Part shown: positions 22,365-31,337 of the stretch, in pieces
Layout: the number at the start of each line of letters is the position of its first letter
Position numbering within the stretch: the first letter of the stretch is position 1
Assembly (NCBI RefSeq): GCF_035222275.1
Contig: NC_085882.1
Span: forward strand, 1,557,501-1,621,500
Source of the DNA: Podospora bellae-mahoneyi
Taxonomy: Eukaryota > Ascomycota > Sordariomycetes > Sordariales > Podosporaceae
Length of the DNA stretch: 64,000 bases
Direction: 5' to 3'
Program-made: the position numbers and the translations under genes
Notes under the pieces: model-generated
Databases searched by the model: none
Seen by the model: the letters and a program-made list of their open reading frames with translations, nothing else
Told to the model about the DNA's origin: nothing

Positions 22365-24218
22365 ATGGACATCGAGGACGGGTCAGATGGCCAAAGTCCC
22401 AATACTGGACCACGCTCCCGCCGGATATCTATGCCAATCAGATCTTCGGGGGTAGACCCAGCACTTATCGATCCGGAGATTTTAGGTTCCGACTGCGAGC
22501 GGGAGGAGCCCGAGCTCAATGAGTTTGATGATGCGGAAGAGCGCGAGTATGCCCCGTCAGATGCCTCCTCCGAGTACACTGCCCGGCCTGGTTCGGATGA
22601 CGAAAATGACATCGATTCACCGCCAGACTACGACCTACCCGCGGAGCAACCACCCCAATCCAATCCAAAAAAACGTTCTCTCAGCACCACCTCCCCCCGC
22701 CCTCTCAAACGCCGCAAACCACCACCCCCCTTCCGCCCCGCCTATCTCGACCTCCTGAACGAAGACATCGTCTCCGCCTCCACCAAATTCCTCCCACCAC
22801 CCCCCTCCTTCCCCCCCCTATCCGACTCCCAACACGGCCTCGCATACTGGACCGAAACCGAAAAGATCCTCCTCTTCGAATCCCTCTCCCGCCTCGGCCC
22901 CTCCAACCCCCTCGCCATATCCCAACGCCTCAAAACAAAATCCGAACTCGAAGTCTCAGCCTACATCTCCCTCCTCAAATCTTCGGCCGGTGGTTCAGAC
23001 CCAATCCCCGTATCCGACATCCCTTCCGCAGTGGAACTCTCCCCAGCCCTCTGCCTAGCCCTCGAAGACGCCTCCGACGCCGTAGCAACAAAACAACTCA
23101 CCCACGAACGGACCCTTGAATCTAACAAATGGGGCCCAGCACACTGGCTCATCACGCCCCAAAACATCGAAGAGATCGAACGTGATCCCGACCCCAAAAT
23201 GCTCTTCCACCCGCTTTTTCGTCTGCGGACTTGGCTCAAGCTCTCGGAGCGGGTGTTTATGAACTCGAGGGTGGAAGACTATAACTACCGCACTTTTCTG
23301 CCGGAGAAGGGACAAAAACCGGGGATTCGTGCTACTGCGCTTGAGGATTTTTATTCTTTGGTCGTCTCCCTCACGCGAAGATTGGTGGCGACGTCTATTT
23401 TCATGGCAGAGGAGAGGATAGACCAAAAGAGGAAGAGTGCTTATCCCGAGATTAGCAGGCGGGTTTGGAAAGGGGATGTGAAGGCTGCGCTGCTGGCGGT
23501 GAATATGCCTAGTCCGGCCAGGAAGGAAAGGGAGAAGTTTTGGGGAGAGGCTGCGAGGAGGCTGAGGTTGAATGTTGTGGACGATAGTGCCCAGGACGGG
23601 AAGGTGAGGATGGGGTGGGATCAGGTGGAGGAGGTGTTGGGGGTTCGGACGACGGGTGGTGGTGGTCCCGGTACCGCTGCTTCAGCGCCAGAGGGAGGAG
23701 ATGATGACGAGGGGTCGGGATATGAGGAAGCCGAGCAATATGAGAATGAGAGCGAGTACTCGTTTGTGATTGATGGCTTGGCTGAGAAGCTGCCTGTGTT
23801 GGAGGAGGTGGAAGAGGCGGTCAGGTTTAGTGCGTTGGAGTACCCTGATAGCAAGCAGGCGAGGAAGACCTTGAGGGACAGGATTAGGAATGAGAAGGAG
23901 AGGGAGGGTTACGCAGACAAGCTTGATATGAGCGCGTCGCGGGTGGAGGAGAAGAGGTTGTGGGAGTTGCTGGGCCAGAAGCCGCCTGAGGGGATGGCAC
24001 CGCTGGAGGAACCGGTGAGGCCGGCGGCCAGTAAAGGAAAAATAAAGACTGTGGCGGAGCTGATTGGGGGTTTTGATAGGGGTTTGAAGACAGAGGGGGA
24101 GGTGCCGAGCAATTGGGAGATGGAGTATGTCTTGTTGAAGCAAGCAGAGAGGGAAAAGGAGAAGGCCGGGCGGGAGAGGTTGAGGGAGCTGAACAAGCAC
24201 GGGGATGATGATGAATGA
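22365..24218 (+). CDS. RRN5: RNA polymerase I upstream activation factor subunit RRN5
   Basis: A SANT-like protein of the rDNA upstream activation factor, which with Rrn9, Rrn10 and histones primes Pol I transcription. From MDIEDGSDGQ the product has 617 residues. Residues 1-130 are acidic and disordered. A basic patch (KKRSLSTTSPRPLKRRK) precedes LAYWTETEKILLFESLSRLG, the SANT-like core. Further conserved blocks include NKWGPAHWLITPQNIEEIER and VEDYNYRTFLPEKG. The frame is open upstream to an ATG at 22161, but it crosses 54 nt with perfect intron signals (GTGAGT ... GCTAAC ... TTACAG, 22249-22302). I therefore treat that part as leader and start at 22365, which has a good context (AACATGG). 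The longer form remains possible because the 54-nt segment is a multiple of three. Confidence 0.82.
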   Translation: MDIEDGSDGQSPNTGPRSRRISMPIRSSGVDPALIDPEILGSDCEREEPELNEFDDAEEREYAPSDASSEYTARPGSDDENDIDSPPDYDLPAEQPPQSNPKKRSLSTTSPRPLKRRKPPPPFRPAYLDLLNEDIVSASTKFLPPPPSFPPLSDSQHGLAYWTETEKILLFESLSRLGPSNPLAISQRLKTKSELEVSAYISLLKSSAGGSDPIPVSDIPSAVELSPALCLALEDASDAVATKQLTHERTLESNKWGPAHWLITPQNIEEIERDPDPKMLFHPLFRLRTWLKLSERVFMNSRVEDYNYRTFLPEKGQKPGIRATALEDFYSLVVSLTRRLVATSIFMAEERIDQKRKSAYPEISRRVWKGDVKAALLAVNMPSPARKEREKFWGEAARRLRLNVVDDSAQDGKVRMGWDQVEEVLGVRTTGGGGPGTAASAPEGGDDDEGSGYEEAEQYENESEYSFVIDGLAEKLPVLEEVEEAVRFSALEYPDSKQARKTLRDRIRNEKEREGYADKLDMSASRVEEKRLWELLGQKPPEGMAPLEEPVRPAASKGKIKTVAELIGGFDRGLKTEGEVPSNWEMEYVLLKQAEREKEKAGRERLRELNKHGDDDE

Positions 24219-24364
24219 TGTTGTGGGTCATCTTTCCACCACCTTGACTGGCATCATCAATCCATTTCAGAGTCTCAACCACAGAGCTTGTGAACCTATG
24301 TGTTTGACAGGCTGCATCAGCCCATTCAAGAGTCTCCTACAAAACATGTGCCTTTACCTCTAAA

Positions 24365-27300
24365 TCACTCCCCACCCCTAAAAACCTCATCAATCCTCCT
24401 CTTCCTATCCCAAACAACCTTATCATCACTCTTCCTCCTGAAATACAGAATCCGATGCTGCGGGATAAACTCCTCATCCGTCTGCTCAGTCTTCCAATCA
24501 TCGAGTTCCTTCTCCTGCGCCCCCAAGAACCGATCCTCATACCCCACCACAAAATCCCCCGACTCCATCCTCGGATCCCACCTCAACCGGTTCATCACAT
24601 CAATCGCGCTCCTCAGCTTCCCCTCTCTCGTCACAATAACATACTCCTTCTTCTTTCCCTTCTTCTTCCTCCCCTTCTTCTCAACCTCATAATCCTCCTC
24701 GCCGTCATCCCCCCTCTCTTCCAATTCCTCCTCACCATCCTCCTCCTCTTCCGTCTCCTCCTCCCCGGCGTTCCCCTCCCCCCAGTCCCTCACATCCAAC
24801 ACCAACTCCGGAAGCGAGGTCTGGTTAACCAGAGAGGCAGACATCCACCGATTCTGCGGATTAAAATACTTCTCATCCCCCCTGATCTGCCCCTCAAACC
24901 TCGGCAGCACACCCCGCAACTGCCCCAGCGCGTTCAGCAGCTCGCTCTTCCCCAAGCCCTCCGACGCCTTGTCCAGTCCAATGAGATAACACCCCCTGTA
25001 CGACCCGCCATCCTCTGTCAGATCAGCCGCCTCGACAAACCTCGCTGGCCAGATCCTCGCGTGGAGGGAGGGACACTTCCTTCCTATGTCTACCAATAAA
25101 AGCGCACAGCGGGACTCGAACCACCCGAGAAAAGAGGCTCCTTTTGTGGGCGACAAGCCCCAGTAGGAGATATCGAGCTTGATATAGGTTTTGAACTGTG
25201 TTAAAAACGTCGTTGCGGGAGCCGAGAGAAAGGATGACCAGGATGGGGAGGAAGAAAGGGCGGAAGCGGCAAGGGAGAATTCCCTTTGGAGGGTCAGGAC
25301 GGAGGGGAGGGTGGCGGCGGAGGCTGTGTTAAGGCCGGGAGGGAAGTACCCCAGGATGGCGAGGGGTTCGCGGTAGGAGCGTGTATATTGCGGTACTGAG
25401 GTGTGAAAGCTTGGGTCGAAGACTAGATTGGTGGCAAAGTCAAAGGCGGAGTAATGGGTGAAGAAAGAGGTGATCAAATCCTCGACGGAAGGTTTGAATT
25501 TGGCAAGAAGCTTCTGCACGCGAACGAGGAGGATGGCGACTTGGATTCCCGATAGGTACCCAAAGCGGGCGGAGTAGACACCACGGGATCTAGCCCAGGT
25601 TTTGATGAAGCGGTGGGCTAGGCGGAAAGAGACAAGATCAGGGAGGGAACGGCGGAGGTAATCAATGTCGCGGATGGCTTTGAGCTTGTTGAGGGTCTGC
25701 GGGGCGAGGGACCAGACGGGATCTTTGGCTGGGAGCCGGAGGACGTTGGGCCACTGTTGAGCAACGGAGGCGGCCGGGCAGTATTGGAGGTCCATTCTGA
25801 CGCCTTGGACTTTGAGCTCGAGCATGGTGCCTGTGTTGGCTTTGACTCGGCGGAGAATGCGGACACCCTGGGTGGCGGCTTTTCGGAGGCATGAGGAGGC
25901 AACGGAGAAGAAGGTGTTGGAGCTGAAGGGGCCGATGCAGCAGACGTCGATGTCGGATGAGGTTGTCCATACTCCGAGAGCGTATGAGCCCACGGGAACG
26001 ACGACTACAGAAGATTGGAGTCTGGCGGCAGCGGGGGTCTTGGTGGTGGCGTCGAGAAGGAGAGTTTTGAGCAGCTCAAAAGCCTCTCTTCTCTGGGCAG
26101 CTTCCTCCTCGCCGGGGGTAACATTCAGCTCGGAGAGACAAGCCTTGATACCGCCAGCCCCCGAGAGTGCCTTTGGCGCCTTCTCAAGATAAGCAGGCAC
26201 AACAAGCGGGTTTTCTGGCTCCTGTTCCTGTTGCATTTCCTCTTTCTCGTCATCTCCAAACCCTCCCATGCTGAGCACAGCCCGGATCCCCCAGTGGTCA
26301 CTGGCGAAGGACTCCTCGACAGCATCTCCAACATGGCCCTTTTCCTGACCAAACATGTTGAACTCCTTCACATCGAGAAAATCCTCGCCGCGAACAAGAA
26401 TCCGGTCATATCGCTGTGGCCAGATATTTCCACCACTCAAAGTCGCCGCAACACCATTGACAGGCGGATCCCATGTTGCACCACCATCCTTGTCCTCAGC
26501 AGTAACCTCCCAGGCATCCACCAAGCCGGCGTCCTTGAAAATAGTGTCCAATCCTTTCCACTGCTCAACCGTAACGTCCGAAACATTCTTCTTCTCCAGC
26601 GCCTCCTGAATGGCCTCTTTCGAAGTAGCAATATTCCAATCCCCAGCCAGCACCCAAGGACACCCCCCATAATTCTCCTCCAAATAGCCAATCAACCTCT
26701 TGATATCCCCCTTCTTCGATGCCACCGCCCCATCACTAAGTCCATGACTGAGATGAACCACCGCCAGCACAACCGGCTTGAACTCATCCCCCTGCCACTT
26801 TCCCACATATCGAAACCTAACCACCAAAGCACCCTTGTGCTTCCTCTGGAAAGAAACAGATTCCCAGTCAAATGCGACCTTGCTCAAGACAACCATATTG
26901 AGAAAATTCGGCAGCGGCCCCATACCCGGCTGATCAGGTGGTCCGTGAGAGCAATACGGATACCGATTCGAGACTCTCTCATCACTGAGCAGAAACGACA
27001 GGAACCCATCCGTGACCTCCTGCAAGACCAGCGCGTCCGCGTCGGCCTTGTCGTCGAGAATGTTGTTCACAAGGAGGGGATACCGGTCCTCTTTTTGTGG
27101 GTACTCAAACTCAGCGAGAACGTTATAACTCGCCACCGTCAACGTCTTTCTCCCTTGCCCTTCGTCGCTGTCATCTCGATCATAGTCCCCCTCCTGAGCA
27201 ACCCCCCAAATCCGCATCTCCTCATCCCAGTACACCGTCCTCCCGCTCATCAGCTCATCTCTATACCCCTTCTCTTCCCTCGTCTCTCCCAAAAACCTCT

Positions 27301-27925
27301 GATCAAACCCCCTCGTCTCTTCCAAAACCGTCACTTTCCCATCATGCACCCCCACCGTCCCCCAAAGTCTCATCTTCCCATTTTCCCTCCTCAAAATCAC
27401 CAGTTCTTCCACTCTGAAATAAAACCCCGACATCAGACCCAACTTTCCCATCAAATTCTCCCACTCCTTCCCCCCTACCTCGCCCGCAGCCTGGCCCATG
27501 GTCAAATGCATCTTAAAGGGTCGATCATCCTTCCCCTCTACCCCCCGTTTCTTAAATCCACTGACAAGATCATGAACAAGGTCTCTGAGCTGTTCACGCT
27601 GGTCTTGGTAGGGGGAAGTGAGGAAACAGACACTTTCGTTGCGGCGGGGAAAGTGTCCTGGCTGAGTGAGTGCAATCGTAAATGGGTCAGGGGTTGTTTT
27701 CCGGGTGGAGAGGATTGAGGAAATGATGTGAGAAGCGGTGGGGAGGGAGGAAGGGGGGCAGAAGGGGTAAATGAGGTTGACGTGGGGTGGCCATTTGTGG
27801 GAGGCGGCGTCGTAGAGGGAGCGGATGCGGTTAAGGGTTGGCCATTGGGACTCGTAGGGGAGGATGGCGAGGGCTGTGTCGTATGAGTTGAATGAGGAGT
27901 CGAATGAGGGTTCGTCGGTCGCCAT
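24365..27925 (-). CDS. Fusion protein: 2H phosphoesterase, EEP phosphodiesterase, poly(A)-polymerase-like, MJ1316 domain
   Basis: One uninterrupted exon of 1,186 residues joins four RNA-end enzymes. (1) 2H phosphoesterase, residues 1-200: paired motifs HVNLIYPF (His48) and HLTMGQ (His140). (2) Endonuclease/exonuclease/phosphatase, about 262-555: SYNVL, LQEVT (Glu303), GDWNIA (Asp429) and SDHWGI (Asp543, His544). (3) Poly(A)-polymerase-like nucleotidyltransferase, about 600-1050: GSYALGVWTTSSDIDV with Asp658/Asp660, third Asp in MDLQY near 712, the PAP central helices (HRFIKTWARSRGVYSARFGY) and an RNA-binding part. (4) After an acidic/Lys linker, an MJ1316 (DUF504) domain, about 1104-1183: VMNRLRWDPRMESGDFVVGY and IPQHRILYFRRKSDDKVVW. 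All catalytic residues appear intact. 2H and EEP enzymes remove 2',3'-cyclic, 2'-phosphate or 5' adducts and PAP adds nucleotides, so the chain suggests trimming and then re-tailing damaged RNA ends. That pathway is inference. No signal peptide or presequence is obvious. Confidence 0.9.
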   Translation of the reverse strand: MATDEPSFDSSFNSYDTALAILPYESQWPTLNRIRSLYDAASHKWPPHVNLIYPFCPPSSLPTASHIISSILSTRKTTPDPFTIALTQPGHFPRRNESVCFLTSPYQDQREQLRDLVHDLVSGFKKRGVEGKDDRPFKMHLTMGQAAGEVGGKEWENLMGKLGLMSGFYFRVEELVILRRENGKMRLWGTVGVHDGKVTVLEETRGFDQRFLGETREEKGYRDELMSGRTVYWDEEMRIWGVAQEGDYDRDDSDEGQGRKTLTVASYNVLAEFEYPQKEDRYPLLVNNILDDKADADALVLQEVTDGFLSFLLSDERVSNRYPYCSHGPPDQPGMGPLPNFLNMVVLSKVAFDWESVSFQRKHKGALVVRFRYVGKWQGDEFKPVVLAVVHLSHGLSDGAVASKKGDIKRLIGYLEENYGGCPWVLAGDWNIATSKEAIQEALEKKNVSDVTVEQWKGLDTIFKDAGLVDAWEVTAEDKDGGATWDPPVNGVAATLSGGNIWPQRYDRILVRGEDFLDVKEFNMFGQEKGHVGDAVEESFASDHWGIRAVLSMGGFGDDEKEEMQQEQEPENPLVVPAYLEKAPKALSGAGGIKACLSELNVTPGEEEAAQRREAFELLKTLLLDATTKTPAAARLQSSVVVVPVGSYALGVWTTSSDIDVCCIGPFSSNTFFSVASSCLRKAATQGVRILRRVKANTGTMLELKVQGVRMDLQYCPAASVAQQWPNVLRLPAKDPVWSLAPQTLNKLKAIRDIDYLRRSLPDLVSFRLAHRFIKTWARSRGVYSARFGYLSGIQVAILLVRVQKLLAKFKPSVEDLITSFFTHYSAFDFATNLVFDPSFHTSVPQYTRSYREPLAILGYFPPGLNTASAATLPSVLTLQREFSLAASALSSSPSWSSFLSAPATTFLTQFKTYIKLDISYWGLSPTKGASFLGWFESRCALLLVDIGRKCPSLHARIWPARFVEAADLTEDGGSYRGCYLIGLDKASEGLGKSELLNALGQLRGVLPRFEGQIRGDEKYFNPQNRWMSASLVNQTSLPELVLDVRDWGEGNAGEEETEEEEDGEEELEERGDDGEEDYEVEKKGRKKKGKKKEYVIVTREGKLRSAIDVMNRLRWDPRMESGDFVVGYEDRFLGAQEKELDDWKTEQTDEEFIPQHRILYFRRKSDDKVVWDRKRRIDEVFRGGE

Positions 27926-29026
27926 GGCTGTTGTTGGCGACTAAAACTTGATAGAGATTTATCGAGGTTGTAAAAGGGGGGTATAAGTGGTGTGAAAGTG
28001 AAGCTATTCGCAGTTGTCAACTGTGTCGTGTCGATCGTGAAAGAGATCAGTGATGTCGCCCTGTTACACTGCGATGAAATAAATCGATATCGAATCTGAT
28101 AGCAACTCAAACACGAACCCAGATCCAAGGACCGCTCAGTCTTATACATGACCTCACATCTCACCATACCCAACGACGCATTCCCACAGCATCAATGACT
28201 GCTTCCCCGCATTGGCGGTGCCCAGCTCGCCAATTCCCACCGCTTAAGCCGCTTTTGGGGTCTATCGGAGCCCGCTAACGCAGGTACGACCACTAAAGAG
28301 ACCCTGGAATCACTCCGGTGAGTCACTGGCCGGTGTTTACTCGATAGAACGGCATACTTCTTGCAGGTCGCGAGAAGGAATGAGGTTTGCTGGGCGAAAA
28401 TGCCTTGCCGTGATGAATTGTAGCAGACGGTCTACTCGATTCGGCGATATGTGCAAGTGATAGACCTATACTCGCTTCTTCTGAAAATGAAAAAGACAAT
28501 GGTTGAAATTGGCACCGAGTCTGGAAGTCATCGTGGCGCAGCACCTCTGCCGGACAGCTCCAAGCCCGCGATGTCAGGTTGTGAGAGGCTGATGGTCGAA
28601 CCGGCTGTGCGGTTGGTGTCGCTGCCAATAAGCAATCCGCATTCTGATGAAAAAGGAAGGATGGTGTTGAAGAGAGAGTCCGCCGGTTTGTGGGGTGGAA
28701 GAGTGTATTGGGTGGGGTTGTTCTCGAAAATGTGTTAGTGCATTGCTGCAAACAGTTGCGGGAACACTAACATTCTGTGGAGCACATCAACCTCCAGCCA
28801 GCCCAATTACAGCGATATGTTGTTGTTCGAGTTCATCAGCCGCAGTTTCTCTTAAATATGGTGGGCATCTTGAACGGTTCACGTTGGCCCCTTCTACCTG
28901 ATATCCAGCCTTATATTTGAAGCCATTCTCATGTTCACGAAGTGAAGCAAATGTCGAAAGTGTCTTAAACCACCATCAACCTCACCCTCCCATGTCTTCT
29001 TGATCCAGGGGTAATCCTCCCTCAAA
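27926..29026. other. Divergent promoter region
   Basis: Lies between the starts of the RNA-end fusion gene (minus) and the four-TM gene (plus), so it should hold both promoters. No coding frame with fungal bias, no RNA gene. Confidence 0.4.
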
Positions 29027-29706
29027 ATGACACCCGAAAGATTCAACATCCCCCGAGCCTTCAACTGGATCCTCCCAGCCCAAGTCTTGCTAGCCGCAGT
29101 AGCCATCTACTCCTCCACTTACGTCTTCAACCTAGCCACAATCACAACAATCCTCACCATCATCGCCGTAAGTAGGTTCCCTCCTCATATCCCCAATATA
29201 TCACTCACTAACCCCCCCAGACCAGCATCCACCTCCTCCTAGCCCTCTCCCTCTGCCTCATACATTCCATCCCAACCCGAAACACCCACCAAATATTCAT
29301 CACCCCCATCCTCCTCCTCCTCCTCCTCCTCCTCCTCCTCGGCACCGGCCTCTGGGCCGCCAGCCTCTGCTATCACGCCAAACAAGTCGACCTCCTCCTC
29401 ACCTACCCACTCCTCTCCCAAACCACCACCCAACCCCTCACCCCAACCTGGTCCAAAATCGGCCTCGCAACCACCGCCCTAAACCTCTTTCTCGATCTCG
29501 CCCTCCTCCTACTCACCCTCTCCACCATCATCGACCAAAACCCATCACCACCACCACCACCCTTACCAACAACCATCAGTTACCCCCAACAACAGTCCCA
29601 TTACACCACCCACCACCAATTCACCACACCAACCTCCCCTATCCCTCCCGTCCCCCCTATCCCAAGCACCTACTACTCCCCCGCCATCCCCGAATCACGC
29701 ATTTAA
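29027..29706 (+). CDS. Four-TM membrane protein, MARVEL-like
   Basis: Two exons, 29027-29167 and 29221-29706. The intron is GTAAGT ... CACTAAC ... CCAG and the product has 208 residues. Four hydrophobic segments are visible: one near the N-terminus (WILPAQVLLAAVAIY), one spanning the intron junction (ATITTILTIIA then TSIHLLLALSLCLI), one in the poly-Leu stretch near residue 85 (ITPILLLLLLLLLLLGTGLW), and one in the second half (LFLDLALLLLTLSTI). A short Pro/His/Tyr-rich cytosolic tail ends ...IPESRI. Size and layout resemble the MARVEL-like membrane proteins of filamentous fungi, but I see no diagnostic residue. The poly-Leu run is encoded by a CTC microsatellite and is likely to vary in length. 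Confidence 0.72.
29308..29341. repeat. (CTC)n microsatellite encoding poly-Leu
   Basis: About ten CTC triplets in a row inside the third transmembrane segment of the membrane protein gene. Confidence 0.85.
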
Positions 29707-29836
29707 AGATAGCTACCATTCCTCTCAAGAAAATAAGTACTCCTCTCAAAATGATATACACGCCTTTCAACATAGCCAACACGCCCTTATGCCTAAAGAT
29801 AATCAGCACCCCTTCAAAACCCACCAACCCATCCAA
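29705..29836 (-). repeat. Degenerate tandem repeat of about 21 bp, copy 1
   Basis: About six imperfect units with plus-strand consensus close to AAAGATAGTCAACACGCCTTTC. The array begins at the stop codon of the four-TM gene. The same family recurs near 49.5, 55.5 and 57.8 kb. The strand given is relative to the orientation TGACTATCTTTCAAGGCCTG. Confidence 0.6.
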
Positions 29837-30227
29837 TACCTCTAAAACAAAACCATACAAATAACACAAGTACGCATCATACACATCATGCACATACACA
29901 CCACCATCAACCAAGTAAGGGCTGGTAAAACACAAACTACACGCTTCATCCACACCCCTACTAACTACATCGCTACATCATCTACATTCCTCGCACTAAT
30001 TTCCCCCAACAACTTGACCCCCTGATCAACACAAACCAACCAGTATGATTTCATACCTCCCCCATCTTACAGAAAGAAAGAAAAAACCGCTGTTGAAACA
30101 AGACTGCCGAACAAAAGTATCGTCTGCTGTTGTGTAATGCCCTCCTTTTCGAATCAGACATGCCTCATTCATGATTCGATTTGCCATTTACGTCCGCATC
30201 CTCTCCAGCACTGGATCCTGCACCTGT

Positions 30228-31337
30228 TTAAGAACTTGCTCCAGAACTTGCTCCAGAACTTGCTCCAGAACTTGCTCCAGAACTTGCTCCCCCATTTACT
30301 CCATCACTTCCTCCCCCATTTGCTCCAGCACCAGCTCCTGGAGCCAGCGTATCTTCACGCGTCCCGAACGTCACGAACGTCGAAGAGCTGGCCCAAGACA
30401 CCGGCCGCCGCAGTGGGGGCAAAGACACCGGCCGCCGTGCTACTGCCTCCACAGCATTTCTTAGAGATCGTACAATTCGCCAATCCTCCTCCGTCATCTC
30501 GCCTCCGCTACGCCCAACAGAGCGAGGCGGGGCCCCAGGCGTCCGGGACCTCATTGAGCTGGGCAACACCTTCGGCTGCACTGGTGTTGTTCCCGCACCC
30601 GCTCCAGCATTTCCTCCAGAACCGGATCCCGCACCCCCTCCAGAACTGGATCTCTAACCCCCTCCAAAACCAGATCCCTTACCCCCTCCAGTACCAGATC
30701 CCTCACCCCCTCCAGCACTAGATCCCGCATCCACCTCGGAACCCGAAGCCACACCAGCTCCCGCACCAGCTCCCTCGCCTCTGGTATGCCTGATATAGCG
30801 AGGCGGGGCCCCAGGCGCCCGGGACCTCATTACCCTGGGCAAAACTTCCGGCTGCACTGGTTTTCTCGCACTCGCTCCAGCATTTGCTATAGAACTGGAT
30901 CCCGTACCCGCTCCAGCACCCCCGCCAGAACCCGAGGCCACATCAGCTCTCGCACCACCGCTTGGAACTAGCGTACCGTCACGCGTCCGGAACATCATGT
31001 TGCTAGACAAAACTTCCATTGGTGTTATTTCCGCACCCGCTTTAGCACTTGCTCCAGAACTGGATCCCTCACCCCCTCCAGCACTGGATCCCTCACCGGC
31101 TCTCGCACCAGCTAACGTACCGTCACACCTCCGGAACCTCGTCGAACTGGGCCAAACCCACGGCCGCAGTGGATCAGAACAAGCTCTTCGAGCCAGCAAA
31201 TCTCGCGGATCCTCTTCCGCCAGCTCGCCAGTCCTGATATTGATATAATGAAGCACGTTCTCGGGCATTTGAACCGCCACCCAACCGGGCAACTCGTCCG
31301 GCTGCAGCGGTCGTCTCGCAGCCGCTCCCGGAGCTAG
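30228..31337 (-). pseudogene. In-frame continuation of the WW-repeat frame beyond a TAG codon
   Basis: Immediately after the TAG at 31338-31340 the same frame stays open. It encodes another WW-like unit (LPGWVAVQMPENVLHYINIR ... EEDPRD) and then a long Gly/Ala/Ser-rich region. A second TAG occurs at 30654-30656, after which the frame continues to a TAA at 30228-30230. The final stretch is a perfect (GASS)n repeat from a 15-bp minisatellite (about 30234-30290). No frameshift occurs over 1.1 kb, and the sequence keeps the character of the upstream part. It is either decayed by nonsense mutations, reached by UAG readthrough, or joined by very short introns. See the finding on three TAG codons. 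Confidence 0.5.

Noticed and set aside
26015-27718. Plus-strand open frame of 567 codons
   Set aside because: Exact antisense of the EEP/2H part of the fusion gene. It has no family similarity and arises from the GC-rich codon use of the true strand.
29657-29953. Minus-strand hydrophobic frame with seven-residue periodicity
   Set aside because: The periodicity comes from translating the 21-bp tandem repeat. It overlaps the end of the four-TM gene and has no plausible start.
30654-30656. A 53-nt intron (GTGAGG ... GTTAG) removing the TAG at 30654
   Set aside because: It has no branch-site-like sequence in the Gly-rich repeat, and splicing would shift the frame into an unrelated repeat translation. 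Kept only as a minor alternative.
30137-30721. Plus-strand Leu/Gln/His repeat frame resembling a low-complexity protein
   Set aside because: Reverse complement of the (GASS)n and Gly-rich minisatellites; no leader and no codon bias on this strand.
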